Assembly: GCA_013368315.1 (NCBI GenBank)
Contig: JAACJM010000029.1
Coordinates: forward strand, 434,001 to 498,000
Origin: Tetrapyrgos nigripes
Lineage: Eukaryota; Basidiomycota; Agaricomycetes; Agaricales; Campanellaceae
DNA: 64,000 nt
Direction: 5' to 3'
Position numbers and translations under genes: made by a program. Below the pieces are notes generated by a model. That model was not told the DNA's origin. It made no database searches and was given only the letters and a program-made list of their open reading frames with translations. Positions 45,479 to 56,838 of the stretch are shown here, piece after piece. The first letter of the stretch is position 1. Each line of letters begins with the position of its first letter.

Positions 45479-46597
45479 ATGTACGCTCTTCGTGTCAATT
45501 TTCCACAAAACTGGCCAGGTTGGCATGTCTCAGAATACATTCTCAACGAATCCTTGGACAAGGAGTCTTTCTCTCTTTCCCAAGACGAGAACACTCCAGC
45601 CCTAATCAACGCTACCGTTGACTCTGAAATGCACTCTGACTACTGCTCCGACTCTCCTGTGTTTCGTGGTTTTATCCGGGACGCGGACTGTACCAAGTTG
45701 CTGGAGTCGGATTCCTATTGGTTGCCCAAAACCAACCCGACGTCAGCGTCATCCTCGCCCTTATCCTCACCGGCTGCAATATCCGTGGTGCTAAAGTTTG
45801 CAATGCGGGAAGACCTGGTGGAAGACCTTGCGCAAGAGGCTGCCGTGTACTTCGGTCCTCTCAAGTCTCTCCAAGGAAAATCCATTCCGAGGTGCTTTGG
45901 GTTCTATACAGGTGCAGGAGTGGAAGGACAAGAGATTGCTTGTTTGGTATTGGAGTGCTGGGGAGAGGTTTTGAGCGAACCGTTTGCGATGCTTTCGTTG
46001 GATGTCCGGTACGTCTCCGCCTTTGTCATTGGGTTTTCTCTTTACTCAACTTTCTTTGTCATCTGTCGCCAACATCGGGAATTTTTCGGTTACTAAGGCT
46101 TAGGATTTTGGAGCGTCTTCGGGAAATGCATAGGTGTGGGTTGCATCACGGGGATGTGAGTGCTTTCATGGTTCTTTGTCGACGTCGCTGATATCCGATA
46201 CTTTTTCCCATTCATCAATCTTTCTTTCTAGTTCGCTGAACGAAACGTCCTCATGTACAACAATGATATACGCTTCATCGACTTTGATCAAGTAGAAGGT
46301 CACGAATGCGATTGTGATACCAAACTAGACTCGGACGACGGTGTCGGTCTACCGCCGGATTTGGACAAAGTTGGATGTCCTTTGTTGTATTTGATCGGAT
46401 GGGAAATGGGTATTTGGGATGATTCCGATGTAGACGAGAGTGATTTAAGCTCGAATGGAAGCGGGTCTCTTTCTGGAAGTGGGTTTGGGTCGTCGGAGAG
46501 TAGTTTGCACTGGGTTTCTTCGAAGGAGGATTTGGTGGGTGATTTGGATGCCCGTCTAGCCAGGGATTTGAGTTTGGATGATGGGAGGGAGGGATAG
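45479..46597 (+). CDS. Atypical kinase-like protein (HGD type)
   Basis: Exons 45479-46008, 46098-46155 and 46232-46597 give 317 aa. The ATG at 45479 is the first in-frame ATG. Upstream in-frame codons lack one. Kinase-fold residues are present in order: VVLK (Lys106), a helix-C-like Glu120, the hinge-like CLVLECWGE, the catalytic loop HGDFAERN (Asp196, Asn201) and IDFD in place of DFG (Asp213). The lobes are very short and the C-lobe is replaced by a Ser/Gly/Asp-rich tail. HGD-type loops occur in aminoglycoside/choline-kinase-like and fungal kinase-like families. All catalytic residues are kept, so it could be active, but the substrate is unknown. Confidence 0.75.
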
Positions 46598-47868
46598 ATT
46601 GAGGTGGAGGGACTCGGTTGGTATCTGTGGCCTGGGTGAGTACTTCGTTCGTTCCCCTTTGGTGTTTACTCTGCTTTACGGTTGTCCTTGTATGACATCT
46701 GAAAAACAAGAGCTGCAAGAAACGAAATGTACTAATTGATCTATTTCTTCCAGATATAGACTCGATACTGACTTGAGTCATTGGGCGATAGGATAGGAAG
46801 CTGCGCTTTCTTTCCCGAAGCCCAAAGGATCTCATAGTGCTGTGCAGCTTTCTCTTTTTCATTGGATTCTTTGTCTTCTTCATCTTCATCTGGATATTGA
46901 TTAACCCCAAAAAGGCGTCTTGTTTGTAATGATCGTACATACACCTGCTATGCCTGTTCTTCCCTTTGTTTCTCTAAAGTATTGATCTTCTCTTGTTTCG
47001 GAAGGGGAATTTTATCGACAGAATAAGCTAGGCTGTCTACATTTTCAGCACAAGGCCGAATGGTGATGGTAACTATGCCGGGGACCCACTGAGGATCTAC
47101 AGCTAACGTTATAGCGCCGCATGAGTATAATGATGACCGAAGCTAGCCAGACACATTTGGTTGTGGGCGAAACTGACCGTCATTATAGGCGAGCGATAAA
47201 TCTTCCTGCACAACTGGGCGGAGTCGTGTGGAGGACGAAAACACCCTTGTAGTACAGAAAGATGCAGTGTTGTTCGCCTAGTGCTTTCAAATAATAGATC
47301 CACCTCAACATGAATCGGGGTGTAAGAGACCTGTAGGAATCATTCAGGGTCATAGTAGTAAGTACAAGGAGTAGAGATGACTGGTGCCAAGTAGTAGATA
47401 ACACGCATAAGTAGTGAAGTTGTACTGCAAAGTTTTGTCAATTTGAGGGGCTGTGAAGCGCGGTAGCTATTTCCAGACCTATACGACGTGCAGAGCTGTT
47501 TTGGAAATGAATTGAGTGGTTTTCCCGCCGCCGCCAATTGTGGCGCGAAAAGAAGAAAGTCGATACCAATGTCAGTGGCTGTCCATTGCCTGCGCTCGGC
47601 CTGCGCACGGCCTTAGATACGCGTCACTCATTGTGGACATCATCATTCTTCCATAAAGATAAAGCTCTTTTGAAGCCCCTGTAGTTGTAAAGCCTTCTAA
47701 GAGTCAGTAAAGCGATTGTGAGGGGCGGATGCCGTATCGATGCCGTGGCAAAACTGTTTCAAAAAAGAAAAAAATTTCGTAAGCAAGGCTGCACGTGGTA
47801 AGTAGTAGGAGAGAGAGCGTGCTTTACTTGGACTAACACTGTCCAACTGCTGTCCATATCGGTTCGCC
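46598..47868. other. Intergenic, nothing firm
   Basis: A minus-strand frame near 46741-46944 (FGVNQYPDEDEEDKESNEKE) has coding-like composition but no start or splice context. No other candidates. Confidence 0.35.
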
Positions 47869-47875
47869 TATAAAA
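47869..47875 (+). promoter_or_regulatory. TATA box
   Basis: TATAAAA lies 179 bp upstream of the CCCH-protein ATG. The long leader between them is pyrimidine-rich. Confidence 0.45.
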
Positions 47876-48053
47876 GCCCTTCCTCGCTGCTCTTCCTTTC
47901 CCCCCATTTTAAATTTTCCTCTTGTTTTTGCTCCCAAGGACGCTGGCCATTTTGCTTGTCTTCCAACCGCAATTCCATATCTCTACGACCCGACACCAAT
48001 ACCGTTTTTCGTGACCAGAAAGATTAGCTGGGAAGGACCGATATCAAACTACG

Positions 48054-50774
48054 ATGCCCGCTGTAGACCGTGGAGAGACACAAGGGGAGAGAGAGAAGGA
48101 ACGAGAGGAAAAAGGAGGCGGAAGCGGTGAGAAGGGAAAATCCAAACCGTCGACATCGTCCTCGAAAAGTGAGTCTTTTTTAATTGGCTCGTGAGTGGGT
48201 GTCATTTATTCACTACGGGAAATGAGCAGCGAAAGACTTGTCCCACGTCCCATGCAAGTTCTTCAAGGTTGGCTCTTGCACGGCCGGATCTTCCTGCCCT
48301 TTCTCGCACAACGTCTCCGAGCCCGGAGCTGCAAAGGATGTTTGTGCTTGGTTCGTCAAGGGCAACTGTAAATTTGGTCACAAATGCGCTCTAGCTCACA
48401 TTCTTCCCGGGCAATCGATGGCTTGGGACCGTAAAAACAAAAAGGCTGCTCAAGTCGCTGCGGGTGGAGGGAAGGAGGGTAAGGGAGGTAAAGGCAAGAG
48501 GGATACCCAAGGTACGAACTACAAGTTTTTCCGCTTTCCATCTCTCACTTTTCGTCAGGTCGACCCCCGATTACAATGTCTCTCAAGGCTAGCATATCCC
48601 CATCTGCCCCTGCCCCTGCTCTCAAGGATACCGACTTTGCCTCGTTCAGTGCTCTTGATGAGTCTCAGAAGCTCCCCAGCGCACCCGCCCAAGGCAGACC
48701 ATCCCAGGATTCGTCGTCCCCGGTGGAAACCAAACCAGATACTACTGCCACCAGTGCTACCGCGACTGCGATTGAATACAAGTCACCTCCTGGCATTCCC
48801 CTCTCCTCACCTCGTCGCGCGAATCCCTCATCCCCCAAGTCTTCCAACCCTCCAATAGACTATGGTCCCATCGGTTCTCCACCTCGTTCTGCTTCATCGA
48901 CCTCCCACCCACATCCTATGTCTCGACTAAATGGCAGCCAAGGAGGATTCTCTCCTGGTACATCACCCTCTGGTCGTCTTAACGGCACCGGGAACGTCAG
49001 CGGCACGCCAACCAACAACCATCTCTCTACCTCTCCTTTCTCCCCTCCTGGCCAGCCTATTTTCAATCCCGAGTCTGGTCGTCAAGGGGTGGCTGCCAGT
49101 CTAGGTGGTCTGGGCATCCTTGGGGGTCATGGTCGCCCGAGTTGGGGTAGCGTCGGGACCAGCAGCGATATCGGCTCTCTTCCTAATCTCAGTCAGAGCC
49201 ATGGGCCTGAGCAGAATAGGAATAACGCTGGAGGGAAAGATGCAGAGGTTAACTTGGAGTATGAGGAGTATCTGGGTTCAGGCATCGGCGGCGGTGCTGC
49301 TGCACGCCGAGCAGCAGCCCTTGCTGCCTCTGGCGTCTCCATCAATCTCAATTCGAGAGAAGGGTCAACGGATGATGACTTGGAGGACTTTATTCCAGGA
49401 TCTCTGACAGATTTGCTAACGCCCGAAGAGAGGAGCAGGCGCATGTCGAGGAGTAATTCTGGTCAGGATAGTGTGAGTGGTGGACCTATCTCGCCGACGA
49501 GAAGAGCGTTGGGTGTTCCATTACGTGACACTGGCGGTAGCAGTACTCCGGGTGCAAACGGAGGAGGCCATAGATACTCCAGGTCCGTTCCTGCACCTTC
49601 ATTATTGGGCGACATCTCGTCGATATGGGCTCCGAAAGAAGACATCAATAGCAACGGCCTTCCTTCTTCTCCTTCTGCTCGTGCCCTTGGAAATGGTACT
49701 CCATCTTCTTTCACTTCGGCTACAACCGGTACTAGCGCTTTTGGTGGACGAGGTGCATTTGATCCTCTTGGCACTGGTGGTGATGAGTTACTGGCGACAG
49801 GTGAATGGGCTGCTGGGATGTCGTTGAGTCCTAGCAACGCAAGCGCTGCGTTCCTTCCTGGTCTTCATTACCTTAAAGCCAAGCAAGCACAACAGTTGGG
49901 TAGAGGTGCCAGAGGTGTTAGTAGTCCATTGATCGGGGCTGGTGGTCAAGGGAGCAATCTCAACTCTCAAGCAGGTACACCAAGAACGACGTCGAATGGT
50001 TTCGATCAGCTCAACGCTAACAATTCTCTTTCGTCTACCGATCGCGTTGACAATGACACCTCTTATACTCGTCCTATTCCTCATCATCTTCCTCCCTCCA
50101 ATGCAGAAGATCCTCACGTTCTTTCGCCATCAGCTCGTGCTCTTCAGGCTCACGCTCCCGGACAGAGTTTGCCTCAGGGTCTCGCTGCCGGTTACTCTAG
50201 AATCCATGCTATCCCTGCCGCAAATTCTCCCTCGAACACTTCCGGCTTTGGAAGCTACATGGGTAGTGTCGGTGTTAGTCCTGGTCTGAACAACACGTTT
50301 AGCGCCGGACCGTTTGGGACTGCCAAGGACAATTGGATCAGTTCGGCGACTAATCCCTCTGTACCACCTGGATTAGGATTGTCGGCTAATGGCGGCGCCA
50401 ACTATGGTCTCAACCCCAACGCTCAGGCTTATTCCGGACCGTACAACACGTTCTCTGCTCTGAACAATCCTGGGGTTGCTGGAGCTGCCAATAACGGCGG
50501 CCAACAAGCTGGTCAAGGACAGGGACAAGGCGCAGCAGGTCAGGCCGGCAGTTCCGAATTAGATGCGATGTTGTCCAAGTTGTCGTACTCGGCTGCCGCG
50601 TCGAAAGGTGCGCCAAGTGGAGCAGTGCTCAGTCCGCAGAAGGTTGCACAGTCTACCTCTACCGGCAGCTCTGGTTCTGGATGGGGTGCGCCTGCTGCAC
50701 CGGCTGGAGTTAGTAGTCCTCTCAGTGGGCCGGTGGTGACGAGGGACGACGAGCTCTTCGAGTTTGATGGATGA
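48054..50774 (+). CDS. CCCH zinc-finger protein, Lee1-like
   Basis: Exons 48054-48168, 48230-48511 and 48559-50774 give 870 aa. Two adjacent CCCH fingers are complete: Cys47-x7-Cys55-x5-Cys61-x3-His65 (CKFFKVGSCTAGSSCPFSH) and Cys77-x7-Cys85-x5-Cys91-x3-His95 (CAWFVKGNCKFGHKCALAH), followed by ILPGQSMAWDRKNKKAAQ. This paired arrangement near the N-terminus matches the fungal Lee1 group, whose fingers are of the RNA-binding type. The remaining 770 residues are Ser/Pro/Gly/Ala-rich and mostly disordered. Short conserved-looking islands include FIPGSLTDLLTPEERSRRMS and ELDAMLSKLSYSAA, and the C-terminus is acidic (DDELFEFDG). A post-transcriptional regulatory role is inferred. Confidence 0.85.
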
Positions 50775-51871
50775 TCGTTGGGCTGTACCTAAGGAGAAGA
50801 TAAAGGGGTGATCAAAATCAAGACATCGTTTAGATGAAGCCAAAAATTAACGCCGAATTGGGTCTATCAGGGACCTAGAGTGTAATTCCTGTACGACGAT
50901 GTAATAGGACCCTTCCCTCTTTCTTTTGCTGTTGTTGTGTTGTTGTCTTCACTTGTTTTCTATCTCCTTTCTGTGTTTCCCTATCCTCTTTTACGTTTCC
51001 TTTCGTCGCTCGATCTCTTGCTATCTCACTCTTCCAATCAAATTAATGCCCGATGTACGTTCTTACCTACCCTCCTGCTCTTTAGCTTGCTTAAGACTGT
51101 CTCAATTACCGTTTCTTTTATTGCTCTTACGAATATCTTGCTTCATTGAACTGGTGGCCTACATATACGCTACCAGCTTTAGTCCATAATCCGCACAACT
51201 GAGATCTCGACGACTCGAGTGATAGTACGGATATACCTGTACATACAGAATCCAATCTATTTATCACTCTCTTGCGCGTCGAATGTGCTAGGTTGCTTAA
51301 TTCTTGGCTTCACGTAGTTTCTTCCGGGTCAAGGTCATATGTACATGGCTAAGTACTGTGCTTTGGCATGACGACGTCCACGGATGAGCGGCGGACGAGG
51401 CGGACGAGAAGGGTTTTCCCACAATATCAAGACTTTTTACTACCACCATCATCGCACTCATGCACGCTTGCCTGCTGCTGTTCGTCCTGGACGATTCTAG
51501 CCCATCATCGTGGCACAGCACATCTAAGAGGTCGGCAAACATATGGCTCCTTCAAATCGCTTGGAAAGTCCTGTATGCTGCAGCTAAGAATCTGCGGTAC
51601 AAGAACAAATGTCGACTTTAAGGATTATTGACCATCTACCCTTTCGCAGAGTGCCTTCGATGATGTTGAAAAGCTATGCAGTTTCTGTCTGTGCTAGGCT
51701 TGGACTAAACTGGTGAGAGTAAGCTCAATTTGACGCTTTCTAAGACCATAGGTCATATCGAGACTAATGTGTGTCCGGCCGAGGAAAGGGTGGAGTTGGT
51801 TACGCTGCGGAAATCTTCCAGCTATAAATCAAGGCATTCTGAGGGGAAGTATCATCCCGCTCTTCGCTGAG
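50775..51871. other. Intergenic
   Basis: Contains a pyrimidine-rich 3' flank and no supported gene. Short plus-strand frames at 50926-51189 are hydrophobic translations of T-rich sequence. Confidence 0.45.
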
Positions 51872-52637
51872 ATGTCTCTTAACTGGGCTCGTTGTGTGCT
51901 CCTCGTCCTAGCGTGTGAGTATGTTTCATGGACTGCAAATGAGCATCTCTGATCACCGAAAACACTAGTCAATCTCTGCGTCTTTGCGCAGACAGCAACT
52001 GATACTCTCTTCACCGTCTCCAACACCGATTCTGCATTTCCACTCGGAGGCTTATCTATTCAAGGTGTACCTACACCTTCTACAACTCTCAGTGCCATCG
52101 GGACTGGTTCAGGACAAACGACCTATCTCGAGCAGATCTTTTTCACCGATTTTCTTTCGACCAGTGCTGGCCAAACAGTGACAGTGACAGACACGACGTT
52201 CACTGCTTCAGGTAAGCCACAGCATGATCAAGATTTCAAATCCCTGACCTAGTTCGACAGCTACAATCGTACAATCTTCTGGTGGCCGGTCGGTTACGAT
52301 GGCTCCCCTTCCAAACGGAGCCGGGATATGGGGGCAGCTTGGGATTCAAGAAACGTGTACCTTCAGTGGAAATAATGGAGATAGGACCGGAAGCTGCGTC
52401 GAGGTTGTCCAATTTCCCGAAGCTATTGGTGATACCACTCTCACAACAGCTACTATAACCTACACTGGATCGGTTTCGCCGTTCACGACTCTGACATTTA
52501 CGACGACCAGTACTAGCGGTTCGAACGGCGGTAATGGGAATAGTGCTCAGGCTGTTGGACGTGGACATTGGTTCAGCGGTGTGCTTGGACTGGCCGTTGT
52601 GCCTATGGTGGTATCGGGAATGATGATTCTCTTGTGA
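51872..52637 (+). CDS. Predicted GPI-anchored, Ser/Thr-rich secreted protein
   Basis: Exons 51872-51914, 51969-52211 and 52261-52637 give 220 aa. The intron joins build a classic signal peptide across the first junction (CVLLVLAFNLCVFA, cleavage before QTATD). The mature part is Ser/Thr/Gly-rich, with TVTVTDTTFTAS and a single Cys pair (ETCTFSGNNGDRTGSC). The C-terminus is a hydrophobic segment (SGVLGLAVVPMVVSGMMILL) ending at the stop without basic residues, after a GNGNSAQA stretch suitable for an omega site. This is the layout of fungal GPI proteins of the plasma membrane or cell wall. No enzymatic domain is seen. Confidence 0.75.
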
Positions 52638-52891
52638 TGAACCCTGGTGGAAGACTCTCAACCAACTCTCAACCTCTGGTCCTGATGCAATGATAGTGTT
52701 TTAAATTTTCATTCTTGTAAAGTACATACTGATTGCGTATCTGTTATATTTGAAGCTATCTACACCGCATCCAAGGCAGACTTCCTGATTTACGTGGAGC
52801 TACGAAAGCGATATCATAGGTGAAACGATGCCGAGGATACAGTAACAATCGGCAAATCTGCCACTGTGGCCAATGGTACTAGCAGCCTCCA

Positions 52892-53421
52892 TCATTTATC
52901 AAGGAAACCAACGAAATCCAAAGGAATCATCCGCGTCTTGCTACGATCGATAAATTTTTCCTCGTCTGGTATGGCGATAGCTTGAAATTGCGAGTCGTTG
53001 ATCAACTGGATGATATGGACCCGTAAGCTTTATGGTTCTGGTAGTGCTGTCAGACGCATAGATAGATAGATAGATTGTACCTCGAATATCTTTTCATACG
53101 ACTCCGCTTCAAACAAGGCAGCACCATCACAGTCAATGGACGCCACGCCCAGAGATTGAAAGAGCTTCCTGGTCTTCTGGTTTACATGAAGCTGCAACCA
53201 TTGAACGGTATGGGTCAGTACTGAGTACGTAGGGGATACCATGCAGAGAGACAGACCTGCTCATATTTAAGTATGTTCCTCTTAACGATGTCAAGGGAAA
53301 GGAAAAGCTGGGAGTGATGTTCCAGCCAGTATCGATCGAATTCTTCACGAGAGATTGAAGGGTTTTGCTTGATGAGGGACAGCAAGCGTACACGATCTGC
53401 ACGGAGAGTGGGTGTAGACAT
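52892..53421 (-). CDS. EthD-domain protein, intact copy
   Basis: Exons 53257-53421, 53081-53191 and 52892-53005, all in phase 0, give 129 aa. The product reads RVRLLSLIKQNPSISREEFD, then RYWLEHHSQLFLSL, and ends IPLDFVGFLDK, matching the small dimeric alpha/beta-barrel EthD-type family (Pfam EthD) seen in fungal dehydratase-like proteins. The YW-x2-HH segment is typical of the family. The reaction is not known from sequence. Intron 2 contains a short GATA microsatellite. A second, inverted copy starts 572 bp away on the opposite strand. Confidence 0.8.
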
Positions 53422-53913
53422 GAGCAGTCGAAAACTTGGTTAGCTTTGAACGGCGATAGACTGTGGAAGATACCAGCACGATTGTTCCAGTATAAAAGCA
53501 TTTCAGCTGGAAGGTATCACCGGTATAATGAATCGTTCGCCATACGATAAGAAAGTCAACTGATTAATCAGTGAAGACCTGACCTCGAGTCCCGAAACGG
53601 GGAATTACGAATTCAAGGTTGATCCAAAGACCTGACTCATATCCCGAAACGGAAAATTATGAAGAAAATGGCGATTAGTAAAGTCAATACTTAATGGTCA
53701 AAAATAAGTGGTCCCTCAGGCTTAACCCCATTAAGTTTAAACCGCCTTCCTCAATCCATCAGCCTGGTAGTAAGTCTCAGTACTCGAGTAATGTCGTTAA
53801 AGCCTCACTAATCATCGTTTTGAACAAGTTTTGCACCGAGTCGGACCCTCCTTATTAATGCTGTCTTCGAACCAGTCAGCAGGCGCTCAAGACCTCCCAA
53901 TCGATTAGACAGC

Positions 53914-53920
53914 TATAAAA
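53914..53920 (+). promoter_or_regulatory. TATA box
   Basis: TATAAAA lies 79 bp upstream of the ATG of the second EthD copy. Confidence 0.5.
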
Positions 53921-53992
53921 ACTCGAACCATCCTCATGTCTATCTCTATCTCTAATATCTACTCTTCCCCAACTTCTTTACTCTGAGCCGCA

Positions 53993-54557
53993 ATGGCAAA
54001 CCCCACTCTCCATACAGACCGCGTCCGCATGCTCGGTCTCATAACCAAAAACCCTTCAATCTCCGTGAAGAATTCGATCGATACTGGCTGGAACATCATT
54101 CCCAGCTATTCCTTTCCCTGGACATCGTCAAGAAGAATGTACTCAAATACGAGCAGGTTCGTCTTGACGTATCGACGTCGCTTCGCCTTAACTGACCCAC
54201 ATCGATATCGTTGAATAATTTCATTGTACTTAACTGGCCTCACTCACGACAGCTTCACATTAATCAGCAGACCAAAGCCCTTCTTCAATCCCTGGGCGTC
54301 GCGCTCATTGAATGTGACGGGGTCGGGTTAATTGAAGCCGAGACGTATGACAAGATTTTCGAGGTATGTGTGTGTTTCATATATGTACCCTAAATTTGAT
54401 CTGCAGAACGTAAATCACTCAAGGGACGCTAATCCACATTCAGGTCTTCAATGACGCGCAATTCAAGGCTCTCATTGAACCAGATGAGGAAAACTTCCTT
54501 GATCGTTCCAAGACGAGATCGATTCCGTTGGATTTTGTTGCCTTTATCGATAAATGA
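53993..54557 (+). pseudogene. EthD-domain protein, second copy with a one-base deletion
   Basis: Exons 53993-54156, 54253-54363 and 54444-54557 match the three exons of the inverted neighbour in position and length, except exon 1, which is 164 rather than 165 nt. The missing base lies after the codons for NPSIS (CTCCGTGAAG here, CTCTCGTGAAG in the other copy) and shifts the frame, although downstream codons remain conserved (QTKALLQSLGVALIECDG, DEENFLDRSKTRSIPLDF). Conserved codons, splice sites and TATA box suggest either a very recent lesion or a sequencing/assembly error. Confidence 0.7.
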
Positions 54558-56838
54558 GCCTAGGATTCGTTTGCCACAGGTGAGCTTTGACTCCTAGCTT
54601 CCATTGAGTGACTAGTTGATGAGTGATGTACCAAGCGTTACTAGTACTATGTTATTTTTCTAGTCCCAAATCAAGGCATATTCGAACCTTAAACTCAAAC
54701 GCTAAGTTATGTTTACGAGCGTCGAGCTTTAGAACCCCTCCCGAACGTTATCGCTCGCACCTGCTACGGCCGCGGTTTCACAGCTCATGTACTTCAAACG
54801 CTCAGGGTTATTTAGAATATGATACAAGCCACTGCATAAAGGATTCTGACTTCGAATTCGTGAAATGGGCATGGTTAGCAATTGACTTCTGAGAAGTTCA
54901 GTGACAGCGGAGCCAAGCCACATCAGACGTACTACTTAGCTTGAAGTACGCCCTGACCAAGATGTTAAAATGACCACGCACAGGGGTAAGGGCCATCCTC
55001 GCTGGAAGGTCGTGTATTAGAAATTGAGTGTCTGCATTGTAAGGCGCCCTGAAAGGTCATAAGGAAGCAATTACAGCACCTTTTACGAATAGTCCAGCAT
55101 TTTAGGGGCACGACTTTATAAGCAATACAACTTTGAGGGATTACTGCTTAATGCCAAGGGGGAATTCCCCCTTGGACGGGCATTTGCGGATTTACGGTTT
55201 GCTGTACTTCCATGCATTGCGGCCTAATAGTAATACCAGTAAGGATGGAGTCAGTAGACAGTCGGCACCGCCTTTTCCACCTGAGTGCGCGCATATACAG
55301 TCTTCGTCATCAACTCTCTGATGTTAATGGATAGCCACGACAAAAGAGTTGCGATGCTAATTGTTATTGCCGTGGTTACGGCGCAGACTAAGACATTGTA
55401 GGACGTGGACGGTGATAGACTTCATGATAGACTTTGAGTTACAGAACTTGGCGATGTTTTGAGGTCCGCGTGGCGTATGGCATGGATAGTAGAAGGAAGA
55501 TATTAGGGTCTTGAGCTTGAGATGTATGAACTTCAAACTGTCTGCATCTAGGATGAAGAATTTGACGAGAAAAAGGTGGAATTAGGGCGGACGAGGGTAT
55601 GGTCTTAAACCAAACTCAAACGACCGGAACAGGACGGACAGATCCGTCATCCAAGCGGTAACATCTAGTAGGCTGCAGAAAGCTGTACGTACTACATATG
55701 CCACTCAAATGCCGATTCTTCGTCATACGGCAAAGAACGGAGAGGTGGGATTATGTTTCGCTTTGCGTAGAGAGCGGAGTAGATGTGGATGCTGGCGGGC
55801 CCGGGGTCTTCGAAATTCGGAGGGCGTTTAGCGTTGTCAAAATGCGTGAATAGGGCCCAGTGATCAGACGTTCTTGAGATTCCTCATACTCGCGGAAAGG
55901 TGGGTGGAATTGATGCGTGTTTCAATTTGTAGAAAGACTGGAGAAATATTTTTGGGTCAGCGTATTCACGAGCTTGTGATTTATACCCGTCCCGCAGCGG
56001 TGTATTGGCTGGGCTATTCTTGGTAGAGTGTCGCTCCAATAGCTGATTAGAGAGTACATAAATGGTGTATTTCAATGTTAGGGCGTATAGTGCGAATGAG
56101 TCAGAGCATGAATGGGGGGAGATCTACGCGCGTTGAGTTAGAATTTAGTTGAGGGAGTGTTGGGAGGGTGAGCTTGAATGAAGAAGTTTTGGGTTTTTCA
56201 TGAAGAGAATGATGCGAGATGTCCGAACGATCTTGCTGCCGTCTTAGCGCGGGTAAAAGTGTAGCGATGATCGTCTTTGTATCATGTCGTTCTTTGGTCG
56301 TTGTTGATTGATCCAACCTAGCCTTAGCTAGTACAAGACATGAATTGATTGATACCCATGTTGAAGTATGGCTGTTGATGGAAACAGGGACAAGGGCACG
56401 TTCGTTAGATGGACGTGGTCGTCAACGTAGTGGAATGAAGGGAGAAGACTAATAGGTATTAGGTCGATGTGGCGAGACGGGACAGAGAGATGGGATGGGA
56501 AATTGACGCGTCTGTTTTTAAAACGACGTGTTGCTGGATAGAAAGTCGTTCCTGGTTGCCTTGGAAGGTGTCTGGCAGCAGAGACGAGTATACAAAAAAA
56601 GTAGAATTGGGAAGGGGATGTCGGGCATAGGAAATCGCGTATGGAGGTGCAGAGAGAGCCTACGCAGCGGCTAGAGTCGGTGGGGCGGGGTTCATACCGC
56701 TGCGCAGTTCAAGCAGTTCAAGACGAAACAGGGAAAGAAAGAAGGCGGTTCGATTTGGCGGTGTAGACTGGACATCACGTGGAGTGTACATAAATGGAAC
56801 GTGGAATTGATCGATGAAAGACGTTAATTAGGACGCCC
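54558..56838. other. Intergenic, 2.3 kb, no gene recognised
   Basis: No splice-consistent coding region was found. It contains a 22-bp perfect palindrome at 55154-55175. The right part is presumably the promoter region of the Sel1-repeat gene. Confidence 0.4.
55154..55175. repeat. Perfect 22-bp palindrome
   Basis: CCAAGGGGGAA is followed immediately by its own reverse complement, centred on AATT. Confidence 0.9.

Noticed and set aside
46275..46940. 221-codon minus-strand frame
   Set aside because: Most of it is the antisense of the kinase-like gene's last exon. Its composition follows the complement of Asp/Ser/Gly codons.
48238..48858. 206-codon frame continuing from the CCCH fingers past 48511
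   Set aside because: Beyond 48511 it reads through an intron and then the wrong frame of exon 3. The spliced frame carries the conserved protein.
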